Shown: positions 56,231 to 64,000 of the stretch, piece by piece
Layout: the number at the start of each line of letters is the position of its first letter
Numbering within the stretch: position 1 is the first letter of the stretch
Assembly (NCBI GenBank): GCA_025330725.1
Contig: JAIWND010000062.1
Coordinates: 22,756 to 86,755 of the forward strand
Reading direction: 5' to 3'
DNA: 64,000 nucleotides
DNA from: Chlamydoabsidia padenii
Taxonomy: Eukaryota > Mucoromycota > Mucoromycetes > Mucorales > Cunninghamellaceae
Notes under the pieces: model-generated
What the model was told of the DNA's origin: nothing
Seen by the model: the letters and a program-made list of their open reading frames with translations, nothing else
The model's database searches: none
Made by a program: the position numbers and the translations under genes

Positions 56231-56879
56231 TTTTTTTTTTGATCATAATTTTGCATCATTATACTGTATATAATTAATCTGTCATCTATTTTGTTTACTT
56301 TTTTCTTTTTCTTTTTTTCTTTATCTTATTCATCATACCATGTCTCTCTCATACATTCAATAATAATAAAAGGAATCCTAGATGCCCTCCTTTCATCGAA
56401 TTTGAATCCCGATTATGCCACACATAATAATTATCACAAAATACCAAACACAAAGAACAAGAGTGGGTAGTGGTCAATTAATTGATAAACGTAGAGATAT
56501 TATACATATTTTACCACACCCATCAACATTTGTAAAGACAAAGAATAAAAAAACAAGTTTTATTTTACTCATTAATTCATACTAATCTATATTATTATTT
56601 CCCATGGATTGATGTTTTCATCCACACTACAGTTCGTCAAGGCATAGGGACAGAATTAACTGAGACCAAGATGATGCAAAGTGGGATTTGAACATTGGAT
56701 TTACTGTGGAGTTCGAGCCTAACGTAAGATGGTGTTTTTTTTTATCAGGATCACCCAATATATTTGAGAGAATTGGATTAAAGTAGGTATTCCACAATTC
56801 ACATTCACCAATCGATGACTTGTTCTTGATATAATGAATTGGTAGTTTCTTCATCCTGAGAATAAGAATAAGAATAAGA
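56231..56879. other. Kelch-like gene 3' side and spacer
   Basis: AATAATAAAA near 56360 is a plausible polyadenylation signal. Otherwise AT-rich, with the end of the MULE relic on the minus strand from about 56880. Confidence 0.45.
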
Positions 56880-57450
56880 AATTTCTTTTTTTGTGACATA
56901 ACTCATGTCGAGGTGAGCCCCGGATATGAGTTTCAATTGAAAGCCCAGTAGTAAAACGACGTTCCTGGTCAGTCAACTGGATACGGCGAAGAGAATAGCA
57001 AGGATGACCTACACCGTGGGTGCCTTTGCCGTCAAACATAGGAAGGGACAACACCTGGTGTTTGCGTTGATTAACGTCAAGGTGGCTGCGAAGATCACAG
57101 CGAAAGACGCAACTTGCATAAAAGATGGTGCCATAAGCAAGGATGTTTTTACCAACCCTTTGGAAGCAGTGTCCATAGCCGGTTTGTTGGTGGACTGCTT
57201 CGATGATTTCCATCACAATGTCTTTGTAGGGTAGCGCCACCAAACTATTGTCCATGTAGACGTCGTATTTCATTCGAGAGTCCATGCCGCCCAAAAGAAA
57301 GCCACATCGATCGAAAGGTAGGAGAGGAAGACCCATTCATCCAACAATGGGGCTGGTATCTGGAGATTACGACAACGAGAGCAGGTCTTGTAATTACGAG
57401 TCAAACCTGTGAACATGGCGGAATGTTTCAAGGAACTGCAGCCTTGCAGT
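56880..57450 (-). pseudogene. MULE-type transposase N-terminal fragment, copy A
   Basis: Begins with TCSRCRNLQIPAPLLDEWVF (57400), then after a frame slip near 57290 runs SRMKYDVYMDNSLVALPYKD, EIIEAVHQQTGYGHCFQRVG, CVFRCDLRSHLDVNQRKHQ, MFDGKGTHGVGHPCYSLRRI. It aligns residue by residue with copy B at 59.1-59.8 kb, but lacks about 20 residues (the GEIKGHINKD region) between MFD and HGVGHP. The Cys/His pattern and the HP-Y-S-xR block are those of the N-terminal zinc-binding region of mucoralean MULE transposases. No catalytic part follows here. Confidence 0.6.
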
Positions 57451-57659
57451 ATATAAAATTGAGCGGTGCAGATGAGAGTTCAAAAGGAGAAGATATGGTG
57501 TTTCAAGTGAAGGGTGTAATTAAAAAGTAGAAGAGAAGCAATGAATAAGAGTGTGATGAACACCGTCTCCAATTAACGGAAGAGCTGTTCTTTTCAATTT
57601 GCAAACCCTACTTTTTTACTCTTAACATTACTGCTCTTTTACTTTTTATTACTACTATG
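57451..57659. other. Spacer between MULE fragments
   Basis: About 210 bases without a gene. Confidence 0.4.
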
Positions 57660-58235
57660 TCTTTTTAACAACTACTGCTCAATTTATCCAGTCGCGATAC
57701 ACTGGACCTGTTCGCCCTTTCAACGACTCCTTTGACCAAGTAGCGACCCTCGAAATGTCACGTAATTCGTATGAAGAACGGATCAAGAGCGAAGGTAAAC
57801 GAACACGGTGCAAGTTTGTCTTGACGATAAACGGTTCAATACTGAAGTCCAACAAGAACTTCGTCCTGTAGCTCGGTGATCACGCCAACGCTGAAGAATA
57901 CATGGCTCCCTCTCCTGCCGTTGTTGGTAACAAGCCAATAACTTATGTAATGGGCCTTCGAGTAAAATATTGTATAAATCTACTTTTTTTTTTATATTAC
58001 ATTGTAGGTCTACTCATGCAACCGCTATAACAAGTCCAAGCCCGAGTCCTCATCTGGTGTTTCCCGTGGAAAGGGCTATCTTGGAATTGGCAGAAAAAGG
58101 TAAGCAAAAAAGGGGAAAGAAAAAATCACTGATCTCTCTTTTTACATCGACTCGATAGGAACTTCTCGAAAACTCCTTGCTTGTGTCCATGAATTCTACT
58201 CACGGTACCTGTGTTGATGACGCGAAGACCATCAA
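57660..58235 (+). pseudogene. Decayed two-to-three-exon coding relic, probably transposon-derived
   Basis: On the plus strand a frame reads SRYTGPVRPFNDSFDQVATL, EMSRNSYEERIKSEGKRTRC and KFVLTINGSILKSNKNFVL, then TAG at about 57868, then LGDHANAEEYMAPSPAVVG up to a donor near 57947. After a 60-nt intron it continues YSCNRYNKSKPESSSGVSRG and, after another, LLENSLLVSMNSTHG, ending at an A27 tract (58239-58265). The ITYVYSCNRYNKSK block resembles a FLYWCH/FAR1-like zinc region of MULE transposases, but its orientation is opposite to the neighbouring MULE relics. Assignment is tentative. Confidence 0.35.
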
Positions 58236-58381
58236 AGATAAAAAAAAAAAAAAAAAAAAAAAAAAGAGGGTGCTTCTTGTATACGTTGGTTGCTCGGTGT
58301 ACATCTACTGGGAAAGGTGCTCCTCTGGCATGAATGATTACAAATGCTGAATCTCAGTACCCGATCGAATATTAGAAGGCA

Positions 58382-59800
58382 TTACAACCGCACGAATTTA
58401 GCCTTTATTGCTTCAATTTCCGATACATCCTTATCGCAAAACATGAAGGAAGGATCAATGCCGCCTTGTCTTAAAGCAGTGAAAAAAATGGTTAACGCTG
58501 GGATCTTGTATCCCCGTTCAGAGCTTTCTTCTTGACCATTGTGCTTAAAATACATGTAAGCAATTGGAAAACCGCCCCCATTGATGTTTGCAATTACCCC
58601 AAACAGTTCGCAATTGCCGCTATTGGTGTTAAATGTGGAATTCACATGATATTTGTTCACTCTGTTTTCTCCAGTAGACCTAGCGCAAAGGTCAAAAATG
58701 GTGTTTTGAACGCAAATGCCATATACCGCACATGATCAACCCACAACAGCTTTAGTACACAGATAATATCAAATGTTAAAAAAAAAGTTTATTGTAAGTA
58801 AAAATGATCATCCATTAAAGTCTAGTTTTAGTGTCTATTCTACACCGCACCCAGATTAAATGATCATAAAATCCCAAAGATCATCAGATGTATAACTAAA
58901 CCAACTCTATGCTACAGCACCAAGACTATAGTGATCCAATCGAAGTCCACGTCGTCGAAATAAAGTAACCGAATGGCAGTCCACACCATAACGATATGAG
59001 TAGTCGGCTTGTAGTTTACACCACAGTATCACTGCCACCGTTGTCAATCGTTCTATAATAAAGACGTCCCCCCCTTTTTTTTTGTACTTACCTCTGCAAA
59101 ACCTTGTTGATTTCTTTCGGCAATTAACCTTCTAGAGGATACCATCGGACCATTGTGTAAACGGTAGAGATGTTGAGTCGCTTCAAGCCGCCAGTAGTAA
59201 ACTTGAGCCCGAGTTATATGATGCCCAAAGTTTTCGACTACAGCACGATGGATTTCCGGGGTCGATATGGACACCGCAAGTCCAGTGATGAATCGACATT
59301 CTTGATCAGTCAAGTGAATACGGCGAGGGGAGTAGGAAGGATGACCTACGGCATGAGTGATTTCGAGGTGAATCCAGTTTTGATCCTTGTTGATATGTCC
59401 TTTGATTTCACCATTGCAGTCAAACATAGTGAGCGACAACACCTGGCGTTTCCGTTGGTTTGAATCAAGGTGCTTTCGAAGATCACGACGAAGGACGCAC
59501 CTAACATAAAAAATGATGCTGTAAGCAAGAATGTTCCTACCTACCCTTTGGGAGCAGTGTCGATAGCCGGTTTGCTGGTGGACAGCTTCGATGATTTCCA
59601 TCGCAATGTCTTCGTAGGAAAGTGCCATCAATCGATCGTCCATATAAACGTCACACTCCATTCGAGAGTTCGTCCTACCCGAGAAGAAAGTCGCATCAAT
59701 GGGAAGATCAGAAAGGAAGACCAATTCATCAAACAATGGTGCTGGTTGAATTGGTGTTTGCAGGTCGCGACAACGAGTGGAGCAGGTGAGAGTTCAAAAG
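58382..59800 (-). pseudogene. MULE-type transposase relic, copy B (N-terminal region plus catalytic fragment)
   Basis: From 59785 leftwards: TCSTRCRDLQTPIQ, SRMECDVYMDDRLMALSYED, HCSQRVGRNILAYSIIFYVR, HAVGHPSYSPRRIHLTDQ, ITRAQVYYWRLEATQHLYRL and SSRRLIAERNQQGFAEV to a GTAAGT donor at about 59091. After a stretch with several stops, the catalytic part appears at 58660-58382: VNSTFNTNSGNCELFGVIAN, GGGFPIAYMYFKHNG, FFTALRQGGIDPSFMFCDKD, SEIEAIKAKF. In MULE transposases the first of these blocks carries the first catalytic Asp (D-x-TF-x-TN), but here it is Asn. The second Asp (CDKD) remains. The rest of the catalytic core is lost. Confidence 0.7.
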
Positions 59801-60329
59801 GAGAAGACATACTGATAAGTAATTGATGCAGTTATAAAAAGTATAAAAGTTAGAGAGAAGTGAAGATTTAAAAGGGAAAAGGTATTTTTTTTTATTTGAT
59901 TTTTGATCCAAAAAATTCACGACGGGATTTTGAAATTGGGGGCTTATCAGTGAAATTCGTGCGGTTGTAATGTTTAATAAGAAAATACCAGGGACGGGGA
60001 TTAAAAAGTACTTTTTCTAATTTTCGACTTCCAAGCTAGCGGTAAAATATGTTTGGTCTAAATGACTAGAATAGGTATAGACTATGTTAATACTTGGTTT
60101 TGATAATTACACTTTTATTTCTTTGTGAAAAGTTGTCTTGCATTCATTCCATTGCTCATAATACAACATGGGCACATTGGGGCCTATTATCAAGTCATAT
60201 CTTTAGTTCAAAGCTTGGGAGCCCATCAACAGTCTGCGGAGATCGAAAATTAGATCCAAAAATCGGGACTGCCCATGTAAAATTTTCTCTTTTGTTATTT
60301 TCTTTGAACTTCAACTAATCATAGAGCAT
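59801..60329. other. Spacer before the tandem repeat array
   Basis: About 530 AT-rich bases, no gene that I can support. Confidence 0.4.
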
Positions 60330-62700
60330 CACCGCTCTTGGAATCAAGTAAATCTGGTGCATCAAACTAATGAAGATGTCATAACGAAGAAAAAGTTGGT
60401 ACTGACTGTTGCCTATTCAGAGTGGGAACTAGTTGAATCAACAGATCTACTATTTAACTCTTTTTCGTCATGACATCTTCATTAGTATATAAATCTAGCC
60501 CTTGTTTGAACCAGGTAATCAAAAGAAATAGAGTATGTATGCTTCTTGGCTAATGACATTTCTTTCCTTAATCTTTTATAGTACAGCTTATCTTCGGATC
60601 AAGTCGCCTCCTTTGTTGACAAGAAAGGGTTAGTAATATCATTGTTAATTCAGAGTGGGAACTTGTTGAAGAAACAGATACTATTTAACTCTTTCTAGTC
60701 ATGGTACCTTTTTGGTTTGGTCAAGTCTCTTCCCATGTTTGTACCAGGTAATCAAAACAAACAGAATATGTATGTTTCTTGTGTGTTGTCATATTTATCT
60801 TTTATCTTTTATAGGACAACCTATCATTGGATCAAGTGGACTGTCTTTGGATCAAGTTGCCTCTCGTGGATCAAGTCTCTTCTATTGGGTCAACTTACCT
60901 GCTCTTGAATCAAGTGGTCTCCCTTTGATCAAGTCGCCTCCATTGTTGGCAAGAAAGGGTTAATAATATCATGTTAATTCAGAGTGGGAACTTGTTGAAG
61001 AAACAGATACCATTTAACTCTTTCAAGTCATGGTACCTTTTGGTTTGGTCAAGTCTCTTCCCTTGTTGGTATCAGGAAATCAAAAAAAAAGAGTATGTAT
61101 GGTTTTTGGCTTACTATTATTTTTTTCTTTAATCTTTTATAGTACCTCATACCGTTGGATCAAGGAAGTCATGGTATCTTTTGGTGTGGTCAAGTCTCTT
61201 TCCTTGTTGGTTTCAGGAATTCAAAAAAAATAGAGTATGTATGGTACTTGGCTTACTATTATTTTCTTCTTTAATCTTTTATAGTACAGCACATCTTTGG
61301 ATCAAGCTGCCTCTCGTGGATCAAGTCATGGTGCCTTTTGGTTTGGTCAAGTCTCTTCCCTTGTTGGATTCAGGAAATCAAAAGACATAGACTTTGTATA
61401 GTTCTTGGCTTACTTTTTTTTTAAATTATTTATAGTATATCTCACCTTTGGATCAAGCTGCCTCTCGTGAATCAAATCTTTTCTATTGAATCAAGTTGCC
61501 TGGTCTTGGAACAAGTCCTCCCCCATTGGACAAGTCTCTTCTCGTCGATCATTGGATCAAGTCGCTTCCTTTGCTGACTCGAAAGGGCTAGTAATATTAT
61601 GTTAATTCAGAGTGGGAACTTGTTGAAGAAACAGATACTATTTAGCTCTTTCAAGTCATGGTTCATTTTGGTTTGGTCAAGTCTCTTCCCATGTTTGTAC
61701 CAGGTAATCAAAACAAACAGAATATGTATGTTTCTTGTGTGTTGTCATATTTTTCTATTATCTTTTAGAGGACACCCTATCATTGGATCAAGTGGATTGT
61801 CTTTGGATCAAGTTGCCTCTCGTGGATCAAGTCTCTTCTATTGTTGGTATCAGTAAATCAAAAAAGTAGAGTATGTATGGTTCTTGGCTTACTATTTTTT
61901 TTAAATCTTTTATAGCACATACATTTGGATCAAGCTGCCTCTCGTGGATCAAGTCATGGTATCTTTTGGTTTGGTCAAGTCTCTTGCCTTGGTGGTATCA
62001 GGAATTCAAAAGAAATAGAGTATGTATGGTTCTTGGCTTACTATTATTTTTTTCCTTAATCTTTTATAGTACATACATTTGGATGAAGCTGCCTCCCGTG
62101 GATCAAGTCATGGTTCATTTTGGTTTGGTCAAGTCTCTTCCCATGTTTGTACCAGGTAATCAAAACAAACAGAATATGTATGGTTCTTGTGTGTTGTCAT
62201 ATTTTTCTATTATCTTTTATAGTACACCCAATCATTGGATCAAGTGTCCTACCTTTGTATCAAGTTGCCTCTCGTGGATCAAGCCTCCTGCTCTTGGATC
62301 AAGTGGTCTCCCTTCGGTCAAGTCTCTTCTTGTGGATCAAGTCGTCACCCTTGTATCAAGTCGCCTCCTTTGTTGACAAGAAAGGGTTAGTAGTATCATT
62401 GTTAATTCAGAGTGGGAACTTGTTGAAGAAACAGATACTACTTAACTCTTTCAAGTCATGGTACCTTTTGGTTTGGTCAAGTCACTTCCCTTGTTTGTAC
62501 CTGGTAATCAAAACAAACAGAATTTGTATGGTTCCTGTCTGTTGTCATATTTGTCTTTTGTCTTTTAGAAGACATCGTATCTTTGGATCAAGCTGCCTCA
62601 CGATGATCAAGTGTCTTCTATTGGATCACGTTGCCTGCTCTTGGATCAAGTTGTCGCCCTTGGGTCAAGCCTCTTCTCGGGGATCAAGTTGTCATGAATC
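60330..62700. repeat. Hierarchical tandem repeat array with intron-like cassettes
   Basis: Three levels are visible. (1) A 17-21 bp word around TTGGATCAAGT(C/T)GCCTC repeated dozens of times. (2) About ten copies of a cassette starting CAGG(T/A)AATCAAAA..AGAGTATGTATGG and ending CTTTTATAG after about 70-80 nt, at approximately 60514, 60746, 61070, 61213, 61370, 61702, 61849, 61997, 62151 and 62500. (3) Five copies of an approximately 85-bp block with CAGAGTGGGAACTTGTTGAA. Five of the ten cassettes retain a GT donor. Frames stay open for up to 206 codons (62120-62740), reading repeats like WIKLPLVDQV or LDQVASRGSS, but no whole gene can be assembled. Confidence 0.85.
60367..60486. repeat. 17-bp perfect inverted repeat at the left edge of the array
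   Basis: ACTAATGAAGATGTCAT at 60367-60383 is exactly inverted at 60470-60486. The 86-nt spacer contains the first copy of the CAGAGTGGGAAC block. This pair is not seen in the later units. Confidence 0.85.
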
Positions 62701-63487
62701 ATTAAACGTCACACCATCACACCACATCCTCCTACTCTGACCACACCGCCGTACCATCCTCAACAATAGTATTTTACAAATAGTATAAATATATCATATC
62801 TGAATTTTATTAAATAAAGAAATTATCAGTTATATTTGGTCTAAAAAAATGGCATTTTAGCTTGCACTATGGCGGAATAAATAGTAGTTATGTTACTACT
62901 TTTGACACATAACTACCATTTTTTACTATGCTCAAAAATGGTAGATATAATATTCTACAGTGCAAAAAAGGGGAGCAGCTACTATTTTTGAAAAACAGGA
63001 GTGCGCTCAAAACAGAATCTTTACTACCATTTTTTAAAATAAAAAAACGCACATTTTTATCCACTACATTATTATACATACATCGTTTGCTTTTTATTAT
63101 ATTGATACGTAAGGGGAATGATTTGCTTTTTATTAATATTTGAAGTATGTAGTGTAGGGAAGAACACAAAAATAAACGAGAACTGTTACTACCCTTTATT
63201 TTTATGTTGTTAAAGAATGAATAATAAAAAAAGTGATTCGAAGATAATAGAGGAGACAAACTACTGCTGCTTATATAGGCATTGATAAATTTCTAACTGG
63301 CTAACACGGCATCAATGGAAAGATGCATAGATCCCATAGATCTGACTGCTGTTCCTCTCCGTTGAAGAAAAACTTTTTAATTGGTAAAAGATTGTACCAA
63401 AGATCTTAATTGTGAAGAAGAAAAGAAGAAGTAGAATTTAATAGGTTTGTGTCGTATCATGCAAAATTCAATTAATAAAAGATAAAG
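62701..63487. other. AT-rich region right of the array
   Basis: Repeated short words such as TACTACCATTTTTT and AAAATGGTAG occur in both orientations between 62850 and 63200, giving weak inverted-repeat character. No gene visible. Confidence 0.4.
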
Positions 63488-63518
63488 CCCGCCCCGAAGC
63501 ATCATGCCTCGAAGCGGG
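63488..63518. repeat. 31-bp near-perfect palindrome
   Basis: CCCGCCCCGAAGCATCATGCCTCGAAGCGGG region: the two halves are reverse complements except for a few C/T-type mismatches, centred on GCATCATGC. It is GC-rich in a very AT-rich surrounding. Possible protein-binding site, hairpin or element end; function unknown. Confidence 0.6.
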
Positions 63519-64000
63519 ATTTAAAATATAAAAGAGATCGACGATCGACACAGTCAGTCTGTCTCCGATCGTATGAACAAAAACTCACAAGTTAAATGAT
63601 TATAGAAAGAGAAACATCATGATCTATTCATATGGTATGATATGATCATGAAAGTAATAATGGAACGGTCATTTAACAAAGAGAAAAAAAAGAAAAAAGA
63701 AAAAGAACGTTCTGTCATGCGGGGTTTCAATACAAACACCGTATCACACCATTACAAGACAGAACGATTCTTTCCATGATACATCACATCAAAAGAAACT
63801 TTCCATCGTAACTTCATGATCAATTAATGATTGCAATTGGTCCTTACTACTCGTCCCATAAAATCACATACATGTATAAATAGTTCTCTTCTCCCGTTAA
63901 CATATTTTTCTTCATCTACTTTTACTCTTCACAAATAAAGGCTAGGAAGGATTCTCACCGTACTTGTCTTTATTTTTTATTTTACATACATCCATTTTCA
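63519..64000. promoter_or_regulatory. Probable promoter region of a gene beyond the right edge
   Basis: TATAAATAG at 63875-63883 on the plus strand is followed by a pyrimidine-rich leader (CTTCATCTACTTTTACTCTTC) and no ATG-started frame before the window ends. A GTTCTGTC/GACAGAAC pair at 63708-63715 and 63752-63759 is a further small inverted repeat. No coding part is in the window. Confidence 0.4.

Noticed and set aside
60330..62700. CRISPR-like array
   Set aside because: Repeats are directly adjacent words of variable length without unique spacers, in a fungal genome.
62888..63259. 123-codon minus-strand frame right of the repeat array
   Set aside because: Low-complexity Phe/Ser/Leu-rich translation of repeated TACTACC/TTTTT words; no domain or convincing start context.

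Overview
The window is a gene-dense, AT-rich piece of a fungal nuclear genome. Introns are short (about 52-113 nt, GTAAG donors, TTTYAG acceptors) and many genes have 5-16 exons. The gene set points to an early-diverging filamentous fungus, most probably Mucorales (Mucoromycota): a biopterin-dependent phenylalanine hydroxylase, a prenylcysteine oxidase, a CCCC-starting tetraspan protein, and MULE, Harbinger, Tc1 and Fanzor-like relics of the kind seen in mucoralean genomes. Genus and species cannot be fixed from this sequence alone.

Layout. 0.3-7 kb: uroporphyrinogen decarboxylase, prenylcysteine oxidase, an NPC2/ML lipid-transfer protein and Rtf2. 7.4-8.4 kb: a broken F-box/LRR gene. 8.5-15.2 kb: an unrecognised Ser-rich 502-aa protein, the CAF-1 large subunit (16 exons) and phenylalanine 4-hydroxylase. 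15.4-25.3 kb is accessory-rich: two Fanzor/TnpB-like relics, a secreted defensin-like (CS-alpha-beta) protein and a full-length PIF/Harbinger element (17750-20731) with terminal inverted repeats, a Myb/SANT-like gene and a DDE transposase. The same stretch holds the housekeeping gene TAN1 and a secreted Lys-M protein. 25.7-43.7 kb is mostly housekeeping: ataxin-2/Pbp1, NOP56, a very-long-chain acyl-CoA synthetase, NDC80, dolichyl-diphosphate phosphatase, a tetraspan protein and 14-3-3, with one Tc1/mariner relic at 32 kb. 44-54 kb is mixed: a Helitron helicase scrap, a broken long-chain alcohol oxidase, a WRN-type 3'-5' exonuclease, a decayed ThrE-type transporter, a Snapin/BLOC-1-like subunit and a MITE-like element holding a (GTA)n array. 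54-56.2 kb: a kelch-like type I membrane protein. 56.6-59.8 kb: fragments of MULE transposases. 60.3-62.7 kb: a hierarchical tandem repeat in which an intron-like cassette is repeated about ten times. The last 1.3 kb is non-coding, with a TATA box for a gene beyond the right edge.

The housekeeping genes are independent single-gene units without an operon logic. The most interesting items are the defensin-like secreted protein, the Harbinger element with both gene partners, the two Fanzor-like relics that have each lost a different zinc ligand, and the repeat array with embedded intron-like cassettes. Exon joins were worked out by hand from frame, splice consensus and family motifs. Most genes close to a multiple of three across all exons, which supports the models.
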